Part shown: piece by piece, positions 35,270 to 44,537 of the stretch
Numbering within the stretch: position 1 is the first letter of the stretch
Layout: each line of letters begins with the position of its first letter
Origin: an uncultured Muribaculaceae bacterium
GTDB taxonomy: Bacteria > Bacteroidota > Bacteroidia > Bacteroidales > Muribaculaceae
Direction: 5' to 3'
DNA: 64,000 nucleotides
NCBI GenBank assembly: GCA_944321725.1
Contig: CALUMI010000002.1
Span: 1 to 64,000 of the forward strand
Notes under the pieces: model-generated
Database searches by the model: none
What the model was told of the DNA's origin: nothing
The model's input: the letters and a program-made list of their open reading frames with translations, nothing else
Position numbers and translations under genes: made by a program

Positions 35270-38200
35270 TTATTTGTTTTTATTGTTGTCTATTTCTTTT
35301 AGTAATTCTTCAACTGCGGTTTTTAATTGTGTGTCTTCTCCTTTTACTATTGTTTCAGGAGAATTCAATACAAGGATGTCGGGGTCAAGCTGCGTGTTCT
35401 CAAGATAATTGCCTTCTGCCGTGCGGTATCCTATTATGGGAGTGCCGAAGATGAGTGACGGATCCTGCAATGTTTCCCACGAAACACTTGTCATTGTACC
35501 CGGTACGGGAGCTCCGACCAGTTTGCCCATTCGTTTGAACTTGTATACCCAAGGCGTTCCGTGTGCGTTTGAGTAATTGGCCTCGCATTGCAGCATTATC
35601 GACGGTTTGTTCCAACGGAAGCTCGGCATGTCGCATGTTTCTTTTCCTCTGTACACTTGCGTCAGGTATTTCTCTCCGCTGAAAAGTGTTTCAATATTTT
35701 CATGCAAACGCCCGCCACCGTTGAAACGTGTATCGATGATTATGCCCTCGCATTTGTTGTATTTACCGAATATCTCGGAATAAATGGTGCGGAAGCTGCT
35801 GTCGTCCATCGATTCGATATGTACGTATCCAAGTCGTCCGTTTGACCATTTCTCCACGTCGGCCTCGCGCTGTTTCACCCAACGGTAGTAGAGCATATCG
35901 CTTATTGCCCGTCGGCTTACAGGTTTGATTACTTCATCCCAGCGTTCACCTGTAGACGGGTCAAAGAAAGATACAAGAGTTTTTCTTCCCGACAGTCCGT
36001 TTAGATATTCATAGTAGTCAGCTGTTTTTGAAATCTCTTTGCCATTGATTTTCTCCACAATATTTCCGGTTTTCACTTTTGTTGTGTTGCGGTCAAACGG
36101 CCCTTTCTCGATTATTTCAGCCACTTTCATCCCTTCTCCTGTGTAGTCCATCTCAAACAGCAGCCCGAGATCTGCGGTGCTGTCGCCCTTACCATTGTGG
36201 TAATAGCGTCCGCCTGTGTGCGACACATTTAGCTCTCCGAGCATTTCGCTCAATAATGTGGCAAAATCATAGTTGTTGTTGATGTGCGGGAGGAATTTCC
36301 GATAAGTTTCAGTCACTTTTTCCCAATCCACTCCTTGCATGTCGGTTCTGAAAAAATGACGGGCTTCTTGGCGGCATACATGGTCGAACATATATTCGCG
36401 TTCTTTTGCACGGTCGAATTTCATTTTTGCGTTGAAAGATATTTTATCGAGTTTCTCGCCAACTACTCCCATTTTTTGCATTGTGCTTCCGAGAATAAAC
36501 AGGTTGTCACCTTCTTTGTCCAACTGTAATTCGGCCCACGGTGTGTCAAGGTTTTTAAGCAATGAGATGTCTTTTTCGCGAAGGTCGATTTTCCATAAGT
36601 CGTAGCCTTTTTCAATCGACGACAGATAGAACAGCTTTTCACCGTCTTTTGAGATGACGGCGTCGCAGATGTCGGAAGAATTTGGAGTCAGGCGCACTAT
36701 GCGGTCATCGATGCCGTCGAGCTCCACAACAATATCTTTGTCACTTTCATTCTCGTCATCTTCTTCCTCTTTCTTCTCTCCGTCGGTTTCTTTTTTGTCT
36801 TTTTCCTGCTCGTTTTCGAGCTCTTTCAACAATTCATAGTCTTCTTTGTTAAGGCGGAATTTGTCGTATGAATCCTTGTTCAGGAAAACAATCATTACGT
36901 CGTTAAGCGAGCCCCAAGAGCCGTGGCTGCGCATACCGTAGCGGTCGCTGATGAACAGTATGGCGTTCCCGTCGAGCGCAAAGCGCGGCATCATGCTGAA
37001 ATATCCGCTGTTGGTAAGGTTGATGGGTGGTTGTGAGCCGTCTGACTTCACAATGGCTATGTCGGTGAATGGCGCGCGTCCGTTGCCTATTATTTCGAGG
37101 GTTAGCCATTTGCCGTCGGGCGACCAATTATAATTGAAGTCGCCGTAGAACCAGTTTGTGCCGTCGGTGATTTGTGTGATTTTTTTTGATTCGATATCAA
37201 TAGTCATTAATTTGGTTTCATTTTCAACGAAAGCTATTTTTTTGCCGTCAGGGGAGAATTTAGGTTGCGTCCTGTCTGTTTTGTCGTTTGGAGTCAATAA
37301 CTCTTCCTCGATGAGAGTGGCGTTTGGAAAATTCAAATCGTCTTCGCGCGATATTTTCGCCATGTAGATACCCCAAACACCATCGCGTTCGGCGGCATAA
37401 GCCACAGAACGGTTATCGGGCGCGAAATCGACACCGGATTCTCCTGTTTCTGTTTCGGTTATCCGTTTGGTAGTCCCATACTCTACAGATGTGGCAAATA
37501 CTTCGCCGCGAACGGTGAACGCCACTTGTTTGCCATCGGGCGACACGCTTGCCGATGTCGCGCCTCGTGTGTAGCTCAAATCGGCAATTTGATTGTCGTC
37601 GTCGCGTGTTATGTCGATATTAACCAATGATGGTTTTCCATTGGGCAGCTGTGTGTAGATGGCTCCGTCGTAAGTGTAACACAGAGTGCCGTTTCCGGCA
37701 ACCGAAAGAAATCTTACGGGGTTGCCTTTGAAAGAGGTTAAGGCTGTTGTTTTTGACGGTGCGTTAAGTGGCATTGAATAGACATTCATCGAGCCTCCGT
37801 TTCGCTCGCTGAGAAAGTAAACGGTGCTGTTGTCGGGTGAGAATACCGGATTGCGGTCTTCTCCCGCCCGGTCTGTAAGGTTGGTATGTTTTCCGGTGAC
37901 AGTGTCATAAATCCATATATCACGGGTGATTGATGATGTATGGTGTTTGCGCCACTCGTCCTCAAATCCCTTTTGGTCTTGATATAGCATTTTTGTTCCA
38001 TCGTTGTCGAAATTCACCATTTCGGCCGGAGTGGCGAGCATTTGGATGCTCCTTCCTCCGCTGACAGGTACTTTATAAAGCTCGCTCATTGAGGAACTTG
38101 GAAATAGGGCACTTGTTGCAGGGTCTTGTATGGAGGCTGAATATACGACATATTTGCCATCCGCGCTAAATGACCATGGCGTTTCTGCCGCCGAGTTGTA

Positions 38201-38509
38201 AGTGAGCCTGGTAGCCGGGCCTCCGTCGGCCGGCATTATGAAAATATCGGCGTTTCCGTGTCTGTCGCTCGCAAAGGCTATGCTTTTACTGTCGGGCGAC
38301 CATACGGGCGACGACTCGTAGGAATCCTGTGTGGTCAGCTGTACGGCATTTCCTCCGTTTGCATTGACTTTGTATATGTCGCCTTTATAACTGAAAACAA
38401 TTTCTTTTCCGTCAGGAGAAATGTTGACGTCACGCATCCAAAGCGGAGTAGTGGCGGCAGCGTGCAAGGATGTTGTACCTAATAAGGTAAGAATAAATAG
38501 ATTTTTCAT
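35270..38509 (-). CDS. Tricorn-like S41 protease
   Basis: Exported serine protease of 1079 residues with the tricorn domain order: signal peptide (about 1-18), two PD40 propeller regions (about 20-330 and 335-550, then continued to 690), a helical region, a PDZ domain (about 785-860) and an S41 core. Catalytic residues by alignment to tricorn are S763 and H764 (LNVSHTGG), nucleophile S980 (EANYSNAH) and E1037 (YLENTQLDPD). An unusual, highly charged Glu/Lys/Asp insert lies at about 560-597. Such enzymes trim peptides made by other proteases. It forms an operon with the SDR gene (12-base gap) and the TlpA-like gene. Confidence 0.9.
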   Translation of the reverse strand: MKNLFILTLLGTTSLHAAATTPLWMRDVNISPDGKEIVFSYKGDIYKVNANGGNAVQLTTQDSYESSPVWSPDSKSIAFASDRHGNADIFIMPADGGPATRLTYNSAAETPWSFSADGKYVVYSASIQDPATSALFPSSSMSELYKVPVSGGRSIQMLATPAEMVNFDNDGTKMLYQDQKGFEDEWRKHHTSSITRDIWIYDTVTGKHTNLTDRAGEDRNPVFSPDNSTVYFLSERNGGSMNVYSMPLNAPSKTTALTSFKGNPVRFLSVAGNGTLCYTYDGAIYTQLPNGKPSLVNIDITRDDDNQIADLSYTRGATSASVSPDGKQVAFTVRGEVFATSVEYGTTKRITETETGESGVDFAPDNRSVAYAAERDGVWGIYMAKISREDDLNFPNATLIEEELLTPNDKTDRTQPKFSPDGKKIAFVENETKLMTIDIESKKITQITDGTNWFYGDFNYNWSPDGKWLTLEIIGNGRAPFTDIAIVKSDGSQPPINLTNSGYFSMMPRFALDGNAILFISDRYGMRSHGSWGSLNDVMIVFLNKDSYDKFRLNKEDYELLKELENEQEKDKKETDGEKKEEEDDENESDKDIVVELDGIDDRIVRLTPNSSDICDAVISKDGEKLFYLSSIEKGYDLWKIDLREKDISLLKNLDTPWAELQLDKEGDNLFILGSTMQKMGVVGEKLDKISFNAKMKFDRAKEREYMFDHVCRQEARHFFRTDMQGVDWEKVTETYRKFLPHINNNYDFATLLSEMLGELNVSHTGGRYYHNGKGDSTADLGLLFEMDYTGEGMKVAEIIEKGPFDRNTTKVKTGNIVEKINGKEISKTADYYEYLNGLSGRKTLVSFFDPSTGERWDEVIKPVSRRAISDMLYYRWVKQREADVEKWSNGRLGYVHIESMDDSSFRTIYSEIFGKYNKCEGIIIDTRFNGGGRLHENIETLFSGEKYLTQVYRGKETCDMPSFRWNKPSIMLQCEANYSNAHGTPWVYKFKRMGKLVGAPVPGTMTSVSWETLQDPSLIFGTPIIGYRTAEGNYLENTQLDPDILVLNSPETIVKGEDTQLKTAVEELLKEIDNNKNK

Positions 38510-38521
38510 TATAAATAGTGT

Positions 38522-39253
38522 TTACTTAGTTTTTATACTCAATTTTTCCCAAATAACTCTTGGAATCATTTTCCATATTGCCACAATAATTTTGTATTTC
38601 CAATCGATTATGGCAACTCGTTTCTGCCTCTTGATTGCTTTTACGATAAGTCTTGCAACATATTCTGTCCGCATCTTTAACGGAAACCGTCCGTTTCTCA
38701 GCAAGTCGGTGTCGACGAATCCCGGACGTATGTCGGTAAACCGGATGTTGTGGCCTTGCATGTGTGACAGTTGGGCAAGGCATTGCATGTAAGTGTTTTG
38801 ATAGCGTTTCGTGGCGGAGTATGAGGCTGCAATGCCGAGCCCTTTTGTGCCCGCTATCGATGTTATGGCTGCTATGTGTCCGCTTCCTTTCTGTTTGAAG
38901 TAGTTGAATGCCTCGTCGATTATCCTTGTGAAGCCGACAGCGTTGGTTTCGACAGTTTTAAGCTCTGTTTCTGCCACAAGGTCAGGATTTTGGCTTCCTA
39001 TCCCGGAGCAAAACAGTATCAAGTCGGCACCTCCAATCTCATTTATAAGCATGGAGAGCTCATGTCCGGCGTTGTTGTCTGTAATGTCAATCGTGCGATA
39101 TTTCGCGCGCGCTCCGCATTCGTCGCAGAATGCCCGTAAACGGTCTGTGCGTCGTCCGGCTACTCCTACGACCGCGCCTTCTTTCCATAACAGTCTGGCT
39201 GTTTCCAAACCGATGCCTGATGTAGCTCCTATGACTATCGCTTTGTACGGCAT
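38522..39253 (-). CDS. Short-chain dehydrogenase/reductase
   Basis: Classical SDR of 243 residues with a Rossmann cofactor motif (IGATSGIGLETA at about 8-19), a following RRTDR that favours NADP(H), and the catalytic pair in the YSATKRY segment (Y-x3-K) with an upstream serine in ITSIAG. The C-terminal part contains DIRPGFVDTDL and a hydrophobic end (KYKIIVAIWKMIP) that may touch membrane. The substrate cannot be deduced. It is the first gene of an operon with the S41 protease and the TlpA-like lipoprotein, although no functional link is obvious. Confidence 0.9.
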   Translation of the reverse strand: MPYKAIVIGATSGIGLETARLLWKEGAVVGVAGRRTDRLRAFCDECGARAKYRTIDITDNNAGHELSMLINEIGGADLILFCSGIGSQNPDLVAETELKTVETNAVGFTRIIDEAFNYFKQKGSGHIAAITSIAGTKGLGIAASYSATKRYQNTYMQCLAQLSHMQGHNIRFTDIRPGFVDTDLLRNGRFPLKMRTEYVARLIVKAIKRQKRVAIIDWKYKIIVAIWKMIPRVIWEKLSIKTK

Positions 39254-39404
39254 TCTTTGTTTTTGTGTTTAATTTTTTATAAAGTTACAATCATATCCAT
39301 AAAAACCGGGAAATATGTCAGACGATTAAACATTTTTAACCAACAATATAAAAGCACGCTTAGTCGCTTTAGCCATATTTAACATAGTTGTGTTCTCGCA
39401 ATAT

Positions 39405-39436
39405 ATTGTAAATCAAAAAGATTATCGCTATATTTG
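39405..39436 (+). promoter_or_regulatory. Promoter for the unrecognised acidic protein
   Basis: ATTG (39405-39408), 20 bases, TATATTTG (39429-39436), 47 bases ahead of the ATG at 39484. Confidence 0.72.
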
Positions 39437-39483
39437 CCATGAGAGAGATTATATAAAAAGACACACTAAACACAGAATTCTCA

Positions 39484-40113
39484 ATGAAAGATTTATCAAG
39501 AACAATTGCGACCATGTCGGCGATGGCGGGTATTTCGTCGTCGGCTTGCCATGAAGGGGATGAACTGTGCAAAGACAAGGCTCTTGACAATTTATTTGCC
39601 GTTGGAAAAGAGTTGGGAAAGCGGCTTGCCGTGAGGGACGGAGATGATGATGAGAATGACATGTCGGCTTTTTATGAAGAGTTCGGGAACATAATTTCCA
39701 AATTCAAATCGAAAGGGCAGATTACGGCTGTTTCTAAATCGTTCTCTGATGAGGCGTTGGTTTTCGGCAATTATGATTCTGACGCGGTTTCGTTTACAGA
39801 TTTGAGAATGTCGGCTTTAATGTCGGGCGACCCGACTGCGGTAGCCGATGTTGAGGCGGCTTTTTATCAGGCTGTGGAAAAATGCCGCACTCAAAACGGC
39901 GATGATGAGGCTGAACAGTTTAGGTTGATGTGTGAATATGCCAATGCCGGAGCGATGTTGGGTGCAGAGTTTGCCGACGCGAGAAGAGCCAACGACATGC
40001 TGTTTGCCGAAGATGTCAGGCGGAAAGCCGTCGATATGAGCGACAGCCTTTCGTCCGACTGTTATGGCGACATTTTCCGCCGCGCCTATACCCATTATTC
40101 CGTAAACGCTTGA
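39484..40113 (+). CDS. Unrecognised acidic protein
   Basis: Protein of 209 residues that I do not recognise. It has no signal peptide or membrane segment, is strongly acidic (an aspartate-rich RDGDDDEND stretch at about 51-59), mostly helical by composition, and has four cysteines at about residues 22, 28, 133 and 148 plus one near 193. Its own promoter and coding-like codon use support a real gene. It sits between an SDR-led operon and a ferritin gene on the opposite strand, without partners on its strand. Function unknown; a lineage-specific cytoplasmic protein is likely. Confidence 0.65.
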   Translation: MKDLSRTIATMSAMAGISSSACHEGDELCKDKALDNLFAVGKELGKRLAVRDGDDDENDMSAFYEEFGNIISKFKSKGQITAVSKSFSDEALVFGNYDSDAVSFTDLRMSALMSGDPTAVADVEAAFYQAVEKCRTQNGDDEAEQFRLMCEYANAGAMLGAEFADARRANDMLFAEDVRRKAVDMSDSLSSDCYGDIFRRAYTHYSVNA

Positions 40114-40500
40114 ATTTTTCAAGAGGTTGAAATTCTAAAATGAAATTTGAACCCAAACTGCTTAATCTTTTACCATATTATATTGGAATAATTTGTTTTA
40201 TAATTAGTATTTTGATGTCAGCAGCTTGGCACAAGGCAGACTGCCTGCTACAGAACCTAATTGTAGGGTATTTATACATAAGAAGTTAATTGGGTTTTAG
40301 AAAAAGTGGCTTTATTATATTGGATTGTGCTATTATTACGATTAGGGAGTGGCCGTAAATTATACCGAAGTCGTGCAAAACTTCAGGATTTCGGCTGACA
40401 GGGTGAATGTGTACGCGCAATCCATGATTGGCAGTTGCTATTCGGTGGGCAAGGGTGTAGGCCTGTATTTCGGGCGGAGCTGACAACTGTTTTGCAAAAT
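40114..40500. other. Intergenic stretch without a supported gene
   Basis: About 390 bases between converging genes. A 13-base palindrome AGGCAG-A-CTGCCT lies at 40234-40246. A minus-strand open frame runs through 40286-40500, but its only usable ATG lies inside the ferritin terminator and no family is recognisable. Nothing else stands out. Confidence 0.5.
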
Positions 40501-40543
40501 AGAGAAATGCCGTTGCACCACAAAAGCGCAACGGCATTTCTCT
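40501..40543 (-). terminator. Terminator of the second ferritin gene
   Basis: Perfect 16-bp stem (40501-40516 with 40528-40543), 11-base loop. On the minus strand it is followed by ATTTTGC. It lies 22 bases past the ferritin stop. Confidence 0.85.
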
Positions 40544-40565
40544 ATGCTTATGTATCTGCTTGTAA

Positions 40566-41048
40566 TTATTTTCTCTCGGCAAGTTTTGAGTCGATGTAGA
40601 GCAGACCTGCGTCACCGGCTTTCTTGAGCTTGTCGACGATTGAAGCAGCTGTAGCTTCTTCTTCCACTTGCTCACGGACAAATCCCCAAAGAAAATCTTG
40701 TGTGGCTTTGTCTTTTTCTGCGGAGGCCACATCGACGAGAGCGTTGATCATACGCGATACTTCGCATTCGTGCTCATATACCGCCTCAAACACTTCAAGC
40801 GCACTGCCCCATGTCTGCGGAACAATGTCGACTTTGTCGACCAACGGGGTGGCATCGCGTTTCACCATGTATTCAGCAATCTCACAGGCATGTGAAGTTT
40901 CTTCTTCATACTGCTTCTTAAGCCAATGAGCGCATCCGTCGAGTCCCTGACGCTGCATATAGAATGCCATTGACAAATATAAATTTGCGGACCACAGCTC
41001 TGCCGTGATTTGTCCGTTCATCTCTTTTTGTAATTTTTCGGTCATCAT
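40566..41048 (-). CDS. Ferritin, second copy
   Basis: Ferritin of 160 residues with ferroxidase ligands conserved: Glu in ITAELWSANLYLSM, the E-x-x-H pair in EEETSHACEI, Glu in EHECEVSR, and glutamates in VREQVEEEA. It is clearly diverged from the copy at 13476-14003: shorter, with extra cysteines (GCAHW, HACEI, HECEV). Paralogues may respond to different cues (iron versus oxidative stress), which is inference. A weak -7-like TAGTATTG lies upstream. It is divergent from the DEAD-box helicase. Confidence 0.93.
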   Translation of the reverse strand: MMTEKLQKEMNGQITAELWSANLYLSMAFYMQRQGLDGCAHWLKKQYEEETSHACEIAEYMVKRDATPLVDKVDIVPQTWGSALEVFEAVYEHECEVSRMINALVDVASAEKDKATQDFLWGFVREQVEEEATAASIVDKLKKAGDAGLLYIDSKLAERK

Positions 41049-41173
41049 AATTTTTTCTGTTTTTAGAATTACTGCCTGTTGACAATACTAAAATCGTGCC
41101 GATGGTAAAATCAGACAGAAATTCCGAATATTTGACAATATGGCATATTATGGCTGACAAGTGTGCGTAAATG

Positions 41174-41204
41174 TGTGGTATCTCAGGAAAATGTTGTAAC
41201 TTTG
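41174..41204 (+). promoter_or_regulatory. Promoter for the helicase-led gene run
   Basis: TAACTTTG (41197-41204) matches the -7 consensus. The -33 region (TGTG, 41174-41177, spacing 19) is poor. The helicase ATG is 66 bases downstream, leaving a leader that could carry cold-shock-type control. Confidence 0.65.
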
Positions 41205-41269
41205 CAAAAATTTTTTAATCAGAAGCCACCGTGAGGTGGATTTCTAAATAATGACAATTACATATTTTT

Positions 41270-43048
41270 ATGACTTTTGAAGAATTAGGCGTACGCGAAG
41301 ACTTATTGAAAGCTATCGGAGAATTGGGATTTGAGAGTCCGATGCCGGTACAGGAAAAAGTAATACCACATTTGCTTCACGAAGATGGCGATGTTGTCGC
41401 TTTGGCACAAACGGGAACAGGGAAAACGGCGGCATTCGGCTTGCCTGTAATTCAGCGCATAGATATAAAATTACGTAAACCACAGGCTTTAATATTGTCG
41501 CCTACCCGTGAGTTGTGCCTGCAAATCGGTGGAGATCTCGCGGATTTCTCGAAATATACTTCTGATTTGAAAGTTCTGCCTGTTTATGGCGGTTCGAGCA
41601 TAGAGAGCCAGATAAAGACATTGAAAAAGGGTGTGCATATCATTGTTGCCACTCCGGGCAGATTGCTCGATTTGATAAAGCGTGGCACGGTGGACTTGTC
41701 GAATGTGCATACTGTGATACTCGACGAGGCGGACGAGATGCTGAACATGGGTTTTGTCGATGATATTAACAGTATTCTCGAAAATGTGCCGCAGGAGCGG
41801 AAAATGCTGTTGTTCTCGGCAACTATGCCTGATGAGATAGCCAAAATAGCCAAGAACTACATGCGTAATCCTGTTGAGTTTGTCATTGGAACAAAAAATG
41901 AGGGAGCCGAAAATGTGCGTCACGTTTATTATATGGTCAACGCAAAAGACAAATATCTGGCGTTGAAGCGTATAGCTGACGCCAATCCCAATATTTATGC
42001 GATAATTTTCTGCCGCACGAAACGCGAAACTCAGGAAATCGCCGACAATTTGATTGGCGACGGCTACAATGTGGACTCGTTGCATGGAGATTTGTCGCAA
42101 GCGCAACGCGACACGGTGATGAAAAAATTCCGTGAGCATACTTTGCAGCTTTTGGTGGCCACTGATGTTGCGGCGCGCGGATTGGACGTGGATAACCTGA
42201 CGCATGTGATAAACTACGGCCTGCCGGACGACATCGCCACTTATACGCATAGAAGCGGGCGTACCGGGCGTGCCGGGAAAACAGGTGTGTCGGTGGCTAT
42301 CATACATTCTCGCGAGAAATCAAAACTGCGTGCCATTGAGAAAAAAATAGGCAAGACCTTTGAGCATTTAAAGGTGCCTACACCTCAATATATAATAGAA
42401 AAGCAATTATATAACCTTGCGGACAGAATAGAGAAAGTAAAGGTTAATGAAACAGAGATAGAGAAATATCTGCCCGGCATAGTAAAAAAACTCGAATGGC
42501 TTTCGGAAAGCGATTTGTTGAAGCGGATAGTTTCGTTGGAATTCAACCGCTTGATTGAATATTATAAAAATGCTCCTACAGTAGCTGATTATGAGGACAA
42601 AAATCCGAAAGGGAGAAAAGAGCGCAAAGGCCGTGACCGTGATAACGGAAAAATGGAAAAAGGCTCACGCCGGCGTGGTGGCGATAAGGATCGTCGCTCG
42701 GCGGAGCGCGGCTACGAGCGCATTTATGTGAACGCCGGTAAAGCCGACGGATTTTTTCCGGCGCGCCTGATGGAAACAATCAATCAAAACATGTCTGGAC
42801 GTGTAGAGATAGGAAGAATAGATTTGTTGAACAATTATTCGTTGTTCGATGTTCGTAAAGGAGAAGGACAAAAAGTAGTGTCAGCTTTAAAAAATGTCAG
42901 ATATTTCGGGAAACGTCTTTATGCGGAATTGGCAGATCCGAACCGCGACTATTCAAAGTCGTCGGACAGGAAAAGCAAAAACAAGAAAGCGGAAGACGAT
43001 GACCCGTTTGCCAAATTTAAAAAAGGAAAATCCAAAAAAAGAAAATAA
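41270..43048 (+). CDS. DEAD-box RNA helicase with DbpA-type RNA-binding domain
   Basis: ATP-dependent RNA helicase of 592 residues (CsdA/DeaD-like), acting in ribosome assembly, mRNA turnover or cold adaptation. All motifs are present: Q-motif MPVQEKVIP, Walker A AQTGTGKT (46-53), PTREL, DEAD, SAT, IIFCRTK, VATDVAARGLDV and HRSGRTGRAG. After the two RecA domains (about 1-370) come a helical part, a basic Arg/Lys/Gly linker (about 445-480), a DbpA-like RRM domain (about 483-555, starting RIYVNAGKADGFF) and a lysine-rich tail. It precedes the DUF3256 gene by 8 bases. Confidence 0.93.
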   Translation: MTFEELGVREDLLKAIGELGFESPMPVQEKVIPHLLHEDGDVVALAQTGTGKTAAFGLPVIQRIDIKLRKPQALILSPTRELCLQIGGDLADFSKYTSDLKVLPVYGGSSIESQIKTLKKGVHIIVATPGRLLDLIKRGTVDLSNVHTVILDEADEMLNMGFVDDINSILENVPQERKMLLFSATMPDEIAKIAKNYMRNPVEFVIGTKNEGAENVRHVYYMVNAKDKYLALKRIADANPNIYAIIFCRTKRETQEIADNLIGDGYNVDSLHGDLSQAQRDTVMKKFREHTLQLLVATDVAARGLDVDNLTHVINYGLPDDIATYTHRSGRTGRAGKTGVSVAIIHSREKSKLRAIEKKIGKTFEHLKVPTPQYIIEKQLYNLADRIEKVKVNETEIEKYLPGIVKKLEWLSESDLLKRIVSLEFNRLIEYYKNAPTVADYEDKNPKGRKERKGRDRDNGKMEKGSRRRGGDKDRRSAERGYERIYVNAGKADGFFPARLMETINQNMSGRVEIGRIDLLNNYSLFDVRKGEGQKVVSALKNVRYFGKRLYAELADPNRDYSKSSDRKSKNKKAEDDDPFAKFKKGKSKKRK

Positions 43049-43056
43049 TATTAGCA

Positions 43057-43686
43057 ATGAAAAGAAACGCTGTTTTCATATTATTGATTGTCTGCTCTGT
43101 TTTGCGGGCTGCGGCATCCGGTGTAAGCGACTTCTTTATATCCGAGCCTGACTCTTTGTTCGCTCTCATAGACAAGACTACACGGATGGATATGGTGGAT
43201 TACTATAGAAGCGGGAAGAAAATAGATGCGGCTAATCGTTTAGACGGCACATCGCGCATAGTGGAATTGTCGGATAAATATATGAAAATCAAGATGTCGG
43301 AAGCCTCAGATATTGAAATGCGTATTGAGATGTCGGGAAATTCGGACACTGTCATTGTCGTTTCAAAAACATTGCATAATCCTTCGCCAGACAGCGAATT
43401 GATGTTCTTCAACCGTTATTGGAAACCGCTTAATCCGGAAACATATTTTTCAGCTCCTGTGGTCGCCGATTTTATGGAGAATGTTTCCGGAAATGAAAAG
43501 GACAGGCTTTTGTCATTGGTTGAGTATCCTCTCATATCTTTTGGCTTTGACGAGAGCGGAGATTTGATAGCCCGTGTTTCGTTGGGGGATTATATGATAA
43601 AAGAGAATTATGAGCAATTAAAGCCGTTTCTAGAAGACAAAATCGTTTACCGTTGGAACGGGAAAAAATATAAGCAAGTGAAATAA
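43057..43686 (+). CDS. DUF3256 family exported protein
   Basis: Protein of 209 residues matching the Bacteroidales DUF3256 pattern: a signal peptide (about 1-20) then FISEPDSLFALIDKTTRMDMVDYYRSG near the start, a central beta-rich region, and ending in YRWNGKKYKQ. Function unknown; probably periplasmic or outer-membrane associated. It starts 8 bases after the helicase gene and 37 bases ahead of the GH25 gene, so the three likely form one transcription unit. The family call is from memory of the pattern. Confidence 0.8.
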   Translation: MKRNAVFILLIVCSVLRAAASGVSDFFISEPDSLFALIDKTTRMDMVDYYRSGKKIDAANRLDGTSRIVELSDKYMKIKMSEASDIEMRIEMSGNSDTVIVVSKTLHNPSPDSELMFFNRYWKPLNPETYFSAPVVADFMENVSGNEKDRLLSLVEYPLISFGFDESGDLIARVSLGDYMIKENYEQLKPFLEDKIVYRWNGKKYKQVK

Positions 43687-43723
43687 GTTGTTCAATCTTT
43701 TAAGTTGTCGTGCTGTTTCATAA

Positions 43724-44446
43724 ATGGCAAAGAAAAATCGCAGAAAGTTGATATTGGCTTTTGCCATCGTGCTGTTGCTTGTCGCTATTGCGGCAATTTT
43801 CCTTTTATTGCGGTATCGGCAGTATGGCGACAGCGGGAACGGCGAGATTGACGATTATGAGCTGTATGGTGTGGACTTGTCGTCCCATAACGGGGACGTG
43901 GATTTTAAGAGGTTGAAAGAGGCTGACATTGATTTTGTCATACTGAAGGCTTCGGAAGGCAGTGGATTTCGTGATACATTATTTGAAACCAATTACAGTA
44001 AAGCGCGAACCGACAGTTTCTATATAGGCGCTTATCACTTTTTTAGGTTTGACGTGGATGGAGTAAGCCAAGCCAATAATTTCATGAGCGCAGTTGCAGG
44101 GAAAGAACTGGATTTGCCGTTGGCAATCGATGTGGAAGAAAACGGCAATCCTTATGTGTTTGTGAAAAGCAAGGTTGTAAGGCAATTGCAAGATATGGTT
44201 GACGAGCTGATTGCAAATGAATATGATGTGATGTTTTATACCAATAAGGCCGGATATGATAAATTCATCAAAGGCAATTTTGATGATTATCCGTTGTGGA
44301 TATGCTCTTTTACATTGCCTGAAGATGGTTTGGAGTGGACAATCTGGCAATATAGCCATTGGGGAAATATAGATGGGGTTGAGGGAGATGTGGATTTGAA
44401 TTTGTTTTATGGCAACAGTTCGCAATGGCAGCTGTGGATAAAATAG
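43724..44446 (+). CDS. GH25 lysozyme-like muramidase, membrane anchored
   Basis: GH25 (Chalaropsis-type) lysozyme of 240 residues that cleaves the beta-1,4 bond between N-acetylmuramic acid and N-acetylglucosamine. An N-terminal membrane anchor (about residues 7-28, after a KKNRRK basic stretch) precedes the catalytic domain. That domain has GVDLSSHNGDVDF, FVILKASEG, GAYHFFRF, and the acidic pair in LAIDVEENG, then WTIWQYSHWG and DLN near the end. It is probably periplasmic, remodelling peptidoglycan. It is downstream of the DUF3256 gene. Confidence 0.9.
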   Translation: MAKKNRRKLILAFAIVLLLVAIAAIFLLLRYRQYGDSGNGEIDDYELYGVDLSSHNGDVDFKRLKEADIDFVILKASEGSGFRDTLFETNYSKARTDSFYIGAYHFFRFDVDGVSQANNFMSAVAGKELDLPLAIDVEENGNPYVFVKSKVVRQLQDMVDELIANEYDVMFYTNKAGYDKFIKGNFDDYPLWICSFTLPEDGLEWTIWQYSHWGNIDGVEGDVDLNLFYGNSSQWQLWIK

Positions 44447-44537
44447 AAAAAATCCATGCAATAAAACGCAAATTCCTGCGTTCTAAATACAGAAGAATGG
44501 AGCATATTCTTTTGTATTGTTTAAACAGGCCTGTGCA

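Noticed and set aside
40286..40732. Minus-strand open frame of 148 codons overlapping the second ferritin
   Set aside because: It overlaps the ferritin coding region in another frame, passes through the 16-bp ferritin terminator, and its only useful internal ATG lies in that hairpin. No recognisable domain.
44465..44482. Hairpin AACGCA/TGCGTT between the GH25 and first sortase genes as a terminator
   Set aside because: Only 6 bp and without a following T run; too weak to call.
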